DNA of 64,000 nt from JBAXTE01 sp963556065 (GTDB lineage Bacteria > Bacteroidota > Bacteroidia > Bacteroidales > WCHB1-69): assembly GCA_963556065.3 (NCBI GenBank), contig CAUVYH020000005.1, positions 1 through 64,000 on the forward strand, in the 5' to 3' direction. This document shows, in pieces, positions 18,931 to 27,043 of this stretch (positions are counted from its first letter, which is position 1; every line of letters begins with the position of its first letter). A program made the position numbers and the translations under genes. The notes under the pieces are model-generated. The model searched no databases, was not told the DNA's origin, and worked only from the letters and a program-made list of their open reading frames with translations.

Positions 18931-19731
18931 TTAAATATCGGTATCAATTTCCGATTCCGTAATTGTTTTTGCGTGTTTATCAACATAATAATAGGCATTA
19001 ATAGAGGCGGAATCTTTCAGAAAATCCATTTTGTTTATGGATACGCGATGTATGTTTAAACCGGTTCTTTCTCTAAGGTCTTCGATAAGTTTATTGTAAT
19101 TTTGAACTTTGATTAATTCAATTTTCTCATACTGTATTTTTCGATAGAGCTCCTGCTTTACAAAAATACCTCCATCGAGAACCAGTGTAGCTAGAATCAA
19201 GATTCCATCAATAATACCTAATTCGTAATATTCAAGTTGAATTGCACTGATCAAGCCGATGGCAATTACGATAAAAAGGTAGGTCATATCCTTGACGGAA
19301 ATGCCTTCGGTTCGATAACGGAGCATTGAAAAGACTGCAAAAAGACCGAATGCAGCACCCATTGACATTTTTACTTGATTGAGTAAAAAGGTCAGTAAGA
19401 ATATAGCAATATTAAAAATAAAATAGGTAAAAAATAGATCTCTATTCCGGTTTTTTCTATAATAAATACCAAGGATTAAAATCAGAACAGTGATAATATC
19501 AATCAATAAATTAAAATAAAAAGCTTCATTAATTTTAAGTTCTTTAGCATCCGAATTCTTTTTTTTGTCTTTTTTCTTTTCTTTAATCAAAATTTCAGAA
19601 CCATCTGTTTGCTGAACGACTTCTGTATTATTATCATTTGAAACTTCTTGATATTGAGCTTGTGCAGAAATGTATGGGGAACACAATAATGTGATTAATG
19701 TTAAAATGAAGAATAATTTAGAGGGTTTCAT
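18931..19731 (-). CDS. DUF4956 family membrane protein
   Basis: 266 residues. It has a signal-like N-terminus (ending ISAQAQ), a Lys-rich acidic/basic linker (about 45-65), then three to four transmembrane helices with the conserved DUF4956 core GAAFGLFAVFSMLRYRTEGISVKDMTYLF (about 135-165) and a cytosolic tail. The function is unknown, but genes of this family are often beside VTC-domain and CotH genes. It overlaps the VTC gene by 14 bp, a sign of translational coupling, which points to a joint role at the inner membrane. The cleavable-looking N-terminal extension is unusual relative to the short core family. Confidence 0.85.
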   Translation of the reverse strand: MKPSKLFFILTLITLLCSPYISAQAQYQEVSNDNNTEVVQQTDGSEILIKEKKKDKKKNSDAKELKINEAFYFNLLIDIITVLILILGIYYRKNRNRDLFFTYFIFNIAIFLLTFLLNQVKMSMGAAFGLFAVFSMLRYRTEGISVKDMTYLFIVIAIGLISAIQLEYYELGIIDGILILATLVLDGGIFVKQELYRKIQYEKIELIKVQNYNKLIEDLRERTGLNIHRVSINKMDFLKDSASINAYYYVDKHAKTITESEIDTDI

Positions 19732-20473
19732 GACTTATTTTTTTTAATGTTAATAGCTTTGCTTTTAAATTATTTTTTTTCACGTTATTATAGAGGCTGG
19801 CAATTCCCAGACAGTATTTGCTGATGGAAAATTCTCGTATGAAATAAGAACTGAGAACCTCCATGAATACCGATTTGGTTCTTCGCTCCTGTTTGAGTTC
19901 GGCAACTACCAGATTGTTATATTCTTTTGTTATTTCATTATTTTCGAAATGGAGATTCAGATCAAGGGTGAGTCGTTCGGGCTGGTTTTTGTTAACCAAA
20001 GTAATGCGTGAATAATTTACCCATAATTTCGGCTTTAAATCAGCATCATTAACAATAGCCGTGTTATGGTAAAAATCTAAAGATTTCTCACTGATCTTTG
20101 CTGTTTCTTCAAGCGTTTTAATTCTTTTTTTAGTAGTTACTTCTTTGTTGTTTTTGTTTTTTACTTCGAAGAAATGCAAATCGGATTGTACATAAGTTCG
20201 GTAGCGGACTTTGCAGCGATTTGCCTTGCCGCACTGATGTTGATTATAGAACAAAAAATCGTCGGTGTCGTAATAAAGGGTTTGATAGTCGCTGATGTTC
20301 ACGCCATTTACATTTAATACCCGATAATGCGCTTTAAGTTTTTGTAATATTTCGGGTAATAATTCAACGTTAAAAACAAACTTAGTATCGGTTCGGCTCA
20401 TCAATTTCACATTATCCATTTCGGAAAGTGTAATTTGTTCGAAGGTAGATAATAAGTTGCTAAAAGTTTTCAT
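19718..20473 (-). CDS. VTC-type polyphosphate polymerase domain protein
   Basis: 251 residues, almost all one tunnel-fold (CYTH-like) VTC domain. Visible residues of the tunnel: Arg27 and Lys31 in SRTDTKFVF, TLYYDTDD (65-72), Lys88/Arg90/Arg92 in KVRYR, Glu103 and Lys105 in FFEVKNK, NYSRITLV, RLTLDLNL, and ELKQER near 210 with the late FSISKYCLG. In yeast Vtc4 this fold polymerises phosphate from ATP, using basic residues and a metal-binding Glu. The set of residues here suggests an active enzyme. There are no transmembrane helices, so it should act in the cytosol next to the overlapping DUF4956 membrane protein. Confidence 0.88.
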   Translation of the reverse strand: MKTFSNLLSTFEQITLSEMDNVKLMSRTDTKFVFNVELLPEILQKLKAHYRVLNVNGVNISDYQTLYYDTDDFLFYNQHQCGKANRCKVRYRTYVQSDLHFFEVKNKNNKEVTTKKRIKTLEETAKISEKSLDFYHNTAIVNDADLKPKLWVNYSRITLVNKNQPERLTLDLNLHFENNEITKEYNNLVVAELKQERRTKSVFMEVLSSYFIREFSISKYCLGIASLYNNVKKNNLKAKLLTLKKISHETL

Positions 20474-20483
20474 AGTTTACAAA

Positions 20484-20978
20484 TTATCTCTTGGAATAAA
20501 CATATTTTTTTACAGAGAGGAGCTTTTTATTTCCATCGTAAATCTTCTTTTCTACTTTAAACCCTTGTGCATCATAAATGGTAAGGCTTTGTTTTATAAT
20601 ATTTCCATTTCCGTCATACTCAATTTCTCCAATTTTTTCTCCACTTGAATTATAGGCATAAGCAGTTTTCGATTTTAACTTCCCATTGGCATCGTAAGTG
20701 GCTTCTTCCGTCTTATCTTTGTTTGCGTTATAGACGGTTTTTTCCGTTTTCTTTACAGCACCTTCTTTGTTGTATTCTATTTGTTCTACGACATTGCCAT
20801 TTTTATCGTAAGTAGTGTATGAATCTCTTACCGATACCTCTTTTCCATTTACAATCTTGACATTGTAAGTCGCTTCGGAAGCTATTTTATGCTCCCGGAT
20901 CTTTTTTTTACTTTGTGAATAAAGAGAACTGATGGATAGTAAGCAGACCATCATTAGGCAAATAGTTCTTGTTTTCAT
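20484..20978 (-). CDS. Secreted repeat protein of unknown function (YD/MORN-like repeats)
   Basis: 164 residues with a signal peptide (about 1-21, ending LYSQ) and about five degenerate repeats of the type YDxNGKLxxKTxYxYN (for example YDKNGNVVEQIEY, YDANGKLKSKTAY, YDGNGNIIKQSLT). This resembles the beta-hairpin repeats of YD/RHS or MORN-like proteins. Highly charged, with many Lys and Tyr. It lies 10 bp before the VTC gene and 14 bp after the lipoprotein gene. In this operon it is a plausible substrate or scaffold for the secreted CotH-type kinase, but nothing in the sequence proves that. Confidence 0.7.
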   Translation of the reverse strand: MKTRTICLMMVCLLSISSLYSQSKKKIREHKIASEATYNVKIVNGKEVSVRDSYTTYDKNGNVVEQIEYNKEGAVKKTEKTVYNANKDKTEEATYDANGKLKSKTAYAYNSSGEKIGEIEYDGNGNIIKQSLTIYDAQGFKVEKKIYDGNKKLLSVKKYVYSKR

Positions 20979-20992
20979 AATATATAATGTTT

Positions 20993-21403
20993 TTAGTTGT
21001 CAGCAATAACGATATCGTTTGTTACCACAGTTTCACCATTTTTGGTAATTTCCACTTCGGCAATTACTGCAAATTGGGTGGAAGGGTTGGTCAGTGTTGT
21101 ATCGAGCGAATAGGCATATACTTTATACTTTCCCTTGCGCAAGTACTTAAATTCAAAGCTTCCGTCGTAACAGGTTTTTTGTTTGTCGCCGTATGTTACA
21201 TCGTCTCCAAAAATGATATACACGTCTTTATCGGGGGCATAAGTTTCCCCGATAAGACTGGTAAAGGTTTTATTATAATATTTTGCATAAACTTTCCCCT
21301 TAATTGAAGAAGAACCCCCTTCTCCGGCATCTTTTGCGCACGAAGCTACCAACAATAAAACGACGAATGTGCTGAAAATAAGTCCTTTTTTTTGATTAAT
21401 CAT
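20993..21403 (-). CDS. Small lipoprotein with carboxypeptidase-regulatory-like fold
   Basis: 136 residues. Lipoprotein signal (MINQKKGLIFSTFVVLLLVA then SC, lipobox Cys at about residue 22) followed by a Gly/Ser linker and SIKGKVYAKYYN...DGSFEFKYLRKGKYKVYAYS, the pattern of a small Ig-like/CarboxypepD_reg domain. The function is unknown. It starts 22 bp after the CotH stop and is in the same operon; likely anchored to the periplasmic face of a membrane or on the cell surface. Confidence 0.72.
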   Translation of the reverse strand: MINQKKGLIFSTFVVLLLVASCAKDAGEGGSSSIKGKVYAKYYNKTFTSLIGETYAPDKDVYIIFGDDVTYGDKQKTCYDGSFEFKYLRKGKYKVYAYSLDTTLTNPSTQFAVIAEVEITKNGETVVTNDIVIADN

Positions 21404-21425
21404 AATCGGTTTTTATTTATGTAAT

Positions 21426-23719
21426 TTATTGCTTGATGATTTTAATAATTGTGTTTTGATTTTCCCAAGTAGCCTTAAGATAATATACTCCGGCAGAGAG
21501 ATATTCGAGGTCTATTGAGTTGCAGAATAAAGCATCTGCCTGATCAATGAAATATTGCTGTGAGTATATTTTTTGTGAAATGGCATTGTAAATTTCGATA
21601 GAGAGGTCTGCTCTTAGGTCGCTCAATTCAAAATAAAGTTTTCCCTGAGTGGGATTTGGAAAAACCGAAAAAGAGACTCTTTCCGATGAAGGAATTGAAT
21701 TATAACCTGCAAAAGTAGGAAGCATTGTCGAAAAAAGCCCTTTTCCGTTAGGATACCTTCCAATAGACAAATTAGTAGGCAATTGATTATAACTTAAAGC
21801 ATCAATCGGTTTTCCTGTTTCATAAGTAAAATAAAGAAAACCGTTTTCATTGGGAATTGAAAAACAGGTATTTATATTATTGCTTGCAAAAGAATTGTTC
21901 AGCCCGATCATAAGGTAACTTTTTGATGGAATGATCGTGTCGGGAAGCTGCCATTGCATAAAATTAGAGCTGTCGTTTGATAAGTAAGCACTTTGAAGTA
22001 TAATGTTTTCTTGCGTGTTATTAAATAATTCCACCCAGCTTCCGTCTTTAAAGGTAGTATAAGGAGCTGAATTATTTATATGAACTTCGTTAATAACCAC
22101 GTCTTCTTGATTCACTTGTGGCTGGAAGGAATGGAACTCATATTGAGCTCGTTCGGGAGAAAAACTGCCGGTGCTATCATTTTCGGCCCAAATATAATAC
22201 TGAAAGACTTTGCCCTCGGCAAGGACTTGTGCTCCGTAAACACTGTCTCCTGCGGCTCCATCATTATGATTCCCGTCATCAAACATGTCAACAGCCGAAA
22301 ATATTGCCTCATGGCTGCATCGATAATTTAATTGAACCGAAGAGGATCCGGACACTTTGGCGGTAATCCATACCGGAGTGTTTTGCTGTACTATTTCAGG
22401 GCTATGGTTTACATTGCTGATGATTGGATATCCGGAAAATCCCGTATATGTGGAAAGATATAATATGCGGGCATCTACAAGGCTTTTTAATCCGGGTATT
22501 TTTGCTGAAGTGGGTCCTGCATCGATGGTGAGATTATCGGTAAAATCGGTATAGGAATAAAACTTATTGGTATCGTTGAGCACTAAAGTATCTATAAGGC
22601 TTTGATACTCTGAAGCCATGTTGAAATATTCGTTGTTCTCGAAATTTTCTTTAACAATAGTACGTAGATGGGCAAGGTACATTTTGCGATATTGAGGCAC
22701 GACAAAGAGCTTTTTCATCAAAGGTCTCGGCGTGTATGAGTTGTAAAGCAAATGTTCGAGCGGATCAAGTTTCCCCATTTTATCAATCGTGAGATTCAGC
22801 GAAATTCCATCTGTATTTCTAAAGCTACCAAATGACATGTTAAAATCCCAAGGAATGGTGTTAAACCGTCCATTTCCATCTTTGTAAAGGTAATAGTTTT
22901 GAGAATACCCGATGTAGCTGTCCAGATTCATGAGCGCATAATTGAAAGCATGCATCCAAAGTGCCCGGTCCACGTTCAGGACTTCAGGAATACGAGCGGT
23001 GTCGTTGTTTAAGGTGTAAATAAATTAAACAGGTCGTTCCATCCGTAATATTTCGATTCAAGTTTGTAAAAAGGCATATACCCCGACGAATCGGCGCCGT
23101 GGGTATATGCAAGATTAGAATTTTGCCCGAAAGGATATTGCAACGCTTCCGGACTCCCCTTTATAAAGCAGTTCCCCTCCGATTCGAAGAATTTGCTGAT
23201 ATATTTATCGTCAACGGCTTCAACACTAACATAAAGGCCTGCATACACGCCATTGATATATATATTTGCAAAGTTTGCTTGTGAAGCCGGCATATATTTC
23301 TGCGCTATTTTATAAGAAACCACTTCACGCACAAACGAAGGATCATAAGTGACATTGCCAAGTTTAAGTTTGGTATATCCTTGATAATTCTGATGTTTAT
23401 AGGTATAATCGAGATCAATATTAAAAGGATTTTTTATTCGATTTACATCGTAAGAGCTGAATCCCTTAAACCGAATGCCAGCTTTTGGAAAATCTTTTCC
23501 ATTAATGGCAACATCGCATACCAAACGTCCTTCTTCCCCAAAATTTACAAATAAGCTATCCAAAATGTGCCGCCAATCCGATTGATAAAAATTGATCTCG
23601 ATTTTCTGAACTTGATAGATATCGTATAAGTTATTTTGAGCTGATAATAAACTTGCAGGGCCACTTAATATAAGGACAAACAGGGTGAAGATAAAATGTC
23701 TTGCAAATTTGGCATTCAT
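21426..23719 (-). CDS. CotH-type kinase with T9SS C-terminal sorting domain, one frameshift
   Basis: About 764 codons. Residues 1-28 form a signal peptide. The N-terminal half (23719-23009) has KIEINFYQSDWRHILDSL, RFKGFSSYD, YTKLKLGN and NIYINGVYAGLYVSVEAVD. The second half has DRALWMHAFNYALMNLDSY, NYYLYKDGNGRFNTIPWDFNMSFG (kinase active-site region), then Ig-like and lamin-tail-like parts, and a type A T9SS sorting domain at the end (SVFPNPTQGKLYFELSD...GVYYLK). The frames are off by one base near 22990 where FNLFTP-stop should continue LNNDTARIPEVLNVDRALW; one missing base (a C in the CC before TTAAAC) would restore it. CotH proteins are atypical kinases; here it would act outside the cell. 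First gene of the operon. Confidence 0.86.
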
Positions 23720-23731
23720 AATTGAAACTTT

Positions 23732-23820
23732 AAAAAAAGAGAGTGCTAAAACGTTTTTAATATAGGGTATCCATTAGTAATCAAAAACGTAATGAGCAAA
23801 ATGTTTTAACACTCTCTTTG
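23732..23820 (-). terminator. Intrinsic terminator after the propeller gene, upstream of cotH
   Basis: Imperfect inverted repeat: AAAGAGAGTG(C/T)TAAAAC at both ends, with a long A/T-rich loop between; on the minus strand it ends in a run of T. It separates the 24-27 kb unit from the cotH operon, whose ATG follows 13 bp later. Confidence 0.65.
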
Positions 23821-23838
23821 GGTTGATGAAGAAAGATT

Positions 23839-25080
23839 TTAAAGAACGACTATTTTTTTTGTAATACTGTTTTTGTTGTTTGAAAGATGGATATAATAAA
23901 TGCCGGAAGTAAATTGTTCAAGGCTAATTCGATTGCTTTCAGGTTTCAGCATCTGCTCAGCCATCATTCGACCTTGTGCATCAACAATTTTCATCGTGTA
24001 ATTCTGATTGTTCGCATTAATAAAGAGCGTTTGTTTTACCGGATTCGGATAGACATCAACAACCGGATTTTCCGTAAAGTTCTCTATCCCGGTGTTTGCA
24101 TTGATTTTTGAAACGCCTCCTCCGGTGGATATCCACGGTTTGTTTTGTTTATCAATAGCAATTCCTGTAACCTGAGTATTTACAAGTCCATCGGTTACTG
24201 AATAAGAAACCCAGTTTGTTCCATTGAACTTGCTGATTCCACCATCGAAATTATAATCTGCAAACATTCCGACCCAAATATTTCCATCAGAATCGGATTT
24301 GATATCTCGAACAAAATTATTATAAAGCCCGTCTTCTATTCTGTAGTTTTCAACCCATGCATCGGATGAGTTTAATTTAGAGATACCATACCACGTGCCG
24401 ATAAATCGGTTGTTGTTTTGGTCGAAACCGATCGCAAAAGTATTGTCGTCGAGCAAACTGTCGGTTGTTGCTTTTGTGATATTTGTAAAAGTTGTTCCAT
24501 TGAATTTTGAAACTCCGCCCATTTGTGTGCAAAACCAGATGTTTCCGGTATTGTCGGATGAGATAGAGTAAACAGAATTGTTGGATAGGCCATCGGTGGT
24601 TGTGTAATTGGTGAATGTGCCCAGACTATATTTAGATACGCCACTTTGAGTAGCGAACCACACACTTCCGTCGTTAGCGCCGTAAATGTAGTTCACGCTG
24701 TTGCTTATTAGTCCGTCAGTAGTGGTGTAATTGGTCCAGGTTGTGCCATTAAATTTGCTAACGCCATAGTCGGTACCGACCCAAACTTGATTATTTTTAT
24801 CCACGGAAATAGAATATGCATAATTGTCAGCCAGACCGTCTGCAACTCTGTAGATTGTCCAGGTCGTATCGTTATAACTACCAACTCCATTGGCAGTTGC
24901 AACCCATTTTATATTGTTGGTGTCCACCGCAATTCCTAATACAAAATTATCGGGTAAACCATCTGTTGTCGTAAAATTCTGAAAATTTTGCCCATTCACT
25001 TTAATAACAGTAAAAAGAAACACAACAACAATCATTGCTATGGCGATGTAATGTCTTTTACTGATTCCAATGTTTTTCAT
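23839..25080 (-). CDS. Propeller-repeat T9SS cargo protein
   Basis: 413 residues. Signal peptide (about 1-31, ending VNGQ), then eight or so repeats of about 40 residues of the Reg_prop type (GLPDNFVLGIAVDTNNIKWVAT, DGLSNNSVYSISSDNTGNIWFCT, DGLYNNFVRDIKSDSDGNIWVG), which fold into a beta-propeller. A type A T9SS sorting domain closes the protein (VDVYPNPVKQTLFINANN...SGIYYIHLSNN). In Bacteroidota such propellers are usually sensor domains of hybrid kinases; here there is no kinase, so it is a free secreted propeller. It starts 12 bp after the arylsulfotransferase stop and is probably co-transcribed with it. Confidence 0.85.
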   Translation of the reverse strand: MKNIGISKRHYIAIAMIVVVFLFTVIKVNGQNFQNFTTTDGLPDNFVLGIAVDTNNIKWVATANGVGSYNDTTWTIYRVADGLADNYAYSISVDKNNQVWVGTDYGVSKFNGTTWTNYTTTDGLISNSVNYIYGANDGSVWFATQSGVSKYSLGTFTNYTTTDGLSNNSVYSISSDNTGNIWFCTQMGGVSKFNGTTFTNITKATTDSLLDDNTFAIGFDQNNNRFIGTWYGISKLNSSDAWVENYRIEDGLYNNFVRDIKSDSDGNIWVGMFADYNFDGGISKFNGTNWVSYSVTDGLVNTQVTGIAIDKQNKPWISTGGGVSKINANTGIENFTENPVVDVYPNPVKQTLFINANNQNYTMKIVDAQGRMMAEQMLKPESNRISLEQFTSGIYYIHLSNNKNSITKKIVVL

Positions 25081-25092
25081 AATTCCAATATT

Positions 25093-26886
25093 TTATTTGT
25101 TTAATATAATTTTATTCCGCTGAATTGATCTTCCATCGATCTTAATGTCGATAAAATAGATTCCGTTATTCAAATTTGAAAGATCTAATCTTGACTGATT
25201 TTCGTTGATGAAAATAATTTTACCATACATATCCATCACTACTGTTTCATAATCTTTAATGCTTGATGGTACGGATAATTCAACAGTGCCTTGAGTTGGA
25301 TTTGGATATATAGCTATGGCTGTATGTTTAGTGTTGTTGCTTTCTATGTCGGTTCCGATATTCACGCTTACAGTGGCGGTATCGGAGCAACCAATAGCCG
25401 TATTTGTAATCACCACGGTATAAATGGTATTAGCTGTTGGAGTAACGGAAGGGTTTTGCTCTGTAGAAGTAAAACCATTATTCGAAGTCCAGGAATAGGA
25501 ATAGCTTGGGCTGGTTTCGGTTATAGAATTAGCAGAAGCGTTGAGTGTTACCGGAGTTCCTGAAGTAATTTGAGTTGCTGAAGCGGAAGCCGATGCAATA
25601 GGACCTCTCACGTAACACATGGAGTATCTATATGCATGAGTGGATTTTGCATTTGAGATGGTTTGCAGTGTTGTGCCGTCAGGGCTTACTTCATAAATAT
25701 TTCCACCAGGATTACATACAAGCTCATTTCCATTATCCAACTGTTGGCTATTGCCCATATCACTAGCAGTGAAACTTGGAATTGTAGGATTAATAACGGA
25801 TGTGGGCCCAATTACCGAACCGGCCGTATAAGTATAGTTATAGCTGTTATAAGGGGGATTCCAAATGGCCACTTTTACATTGCCCTTACCCCCGGGACCG
25901 CCGGAGCTGTTATTGTTATACGCACACAAGTAATTTGGATATAATGTATTGGCAGAAGGAATCCAATGGGCATCATGAATTACATTGAACCCGCTGTTAT
26001 TTCCGGTTGAAGATAATCCGTAAGTGGCCGGATTTCCCCAACGATATAAGAAGTCTCCGCCTTTACCTGAATTTCCACCTGCATGAGTAGCAGCTTCGGC
26101 GGTTGTTGTGCTATGATCTATTACATAAATTTCATCCATTTCGTGCGAACTGAGTACGATTTGATCAAGTTGAGGGTTGTAATCAATTCCATTCATGTGG
26201 AACCAGTCTTGCTTTAAATTATAGTTTACATTAAACCTTTCGGGATGTTCAGATACATTAGTTACATAAGTTGAAGTAATGTTTGAATAAGTGCTTTGAC
26301 ATAAATGATCCCATAAATGCCATTCCCAAACCACCGTGCCGGTGGTAGATCCTGTGGGATGAACTTCAATGATTTTTTCAGACCAGACGGTAATAGAGGA
26401 AGAACTACCTACAGTTGTTGGAGAAGCACTTTTTGATTCATAACAAATTAAGAGCACATTTCCATTGGGCATTGCACATACATCGTGATGCATTTGCGTG
26501 GAGGCATCAGAAACGGCATATTCCCAAACGGTAGTTCCTGCCCAGTTTATTTTTCTTACTTTTCCGGTAATACCTCCCTGACCGATATTCCCCGACTGAT
26601 ACCTTACCGTTTGTAAAATGGTATCGCCGGGTAGTAAATATGCGGAATACGCGGTTTGCGAAGCTAATGTCCAAGTTTTATAGATGGTACCATTAGTATC
26701 AACTAATTTTGCCTGAGAAGCGTTTTGCGTAGCATAAAAGGTGTACATGCCCCATTGTTGCGACATAACACTTGGACAAATTAAAAGTATAGCCCAAAAT
26801 ATAACGATAAATTGAATGTTGCTTTTTTTCAATAATGTAATTTTTAAGTTGTGATTCAATAGTTTATTAATATTGTCGTTTAACAT
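25093..26886 (-). CDS. Arylsulfotransferase-family T9SS cargo protein, copy 1
   Basis: About 597 residues from the ATG at 26884-26886; the longer frame from 26931 would start inside a promoter-like stretch shared with the paralogue, so I prefer the shorter start. Signal peptide (ending PSVMSQ), an ASST beta-propeller (about 50-430) with MHHDVCAMPNGNVLLICYE, DWFHMNGIDYNPQLDQIVLSSHEMDE and NVIHDAHWIP, whose histidines correspond to the active site of bacterial aryl-sulfate sulfotransferases (the Arg of the E. coli enzyme appears replaced by His in SSHEMD). Then one PKD/Ig-like domain and a T9SS sorting domain (YPNPTQGTVELSVP). Activity is not certain. Confidence 0.82.
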   Translation of the reverse strand: MLNDNINKLLNHNLKITLLKKSNIQFIVIFWAILLICPSVMSQQWGMYTFYATQNASQAKLVDTNGTIYKTWTLASQTAYSAYLLPGDTILQTVRYQSGNIGQGGITGKVRKINWAGTTVWEYAVSDASTQMHHDVCAMPNGNVLLICYESKSASPTTVGSSSSITVWSEKIIEVHPTGSTTGTVVWEWHLWDHLCQSTYSNITSTYVTNVSEHPERFNVNYNLKQDWFHMNGIDYNPQLDQIVLSSHEMDEIYVIDHSTTTAEAATHAGGNSGKGGDFLYRWGNPATYGLSSTGNNSGFNVIHDAHWIPSANTLYPNYLCAYNNNSSGGPGGKGNVKVAIWNPPYNSYNYTYTAGSVIGPTSVINPTIPSFTASDMGNSQQLDNGNELVCNPGGNIYEVSPDGTTLQTISNAKSTHAYRYSMCYVRGPIASASASATQITSGTPVTLNASANSITETSPSYSYSWTSNNGFTSTEQNPSVTPTANTIYTVVITNTAIGCSDTATVSVNIGTDIESNNTKHTAIAIYPNPTQGTVELSVPSSIKDYETVVMDMYGKIIFINENQSRLDLSNLNNGIYFIDIKIDGRSIQRNKIILNK

Positions 26887-26963
26887 TTTACTCTTGATTT
26901 TAAAATTATCTAACCATACAATATCATACAATATTAAGAAATCGTTATCTTATTTTAAACCCA

Positions 26964-27015
26964 AATAGAAGTAGGTTTGTTTTTCATCGATGAATTCTCT
27001 AAATGTATGGACGAA
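26964..27015 (-). promoter_or_regulatory. Candidate LytTR operator upstream of arylsulfotransferase copy 1
   Basis: Read on the minus strand: TTCGTCCAT (27007-27015), then 12 bp, TTCATCGAT (26986-26994), then 15 bp, TTCTATT (26964-26970). The two 9-bp elements are 21 bp apart. The same layout is at 29782-29833. Confidence 0.5.
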
Positions 27016-27043
27016 TTCAATGTTTATATTAAAGTGATTTTAT

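Noticed and set aside
23822..23830. Single TTCATCAAC element upstream of cotH as another LytTR operator
   Set aside because: No partner element at 21 bp or 24 bp; it lies in the 3' region of the preceding gene before its terminator.
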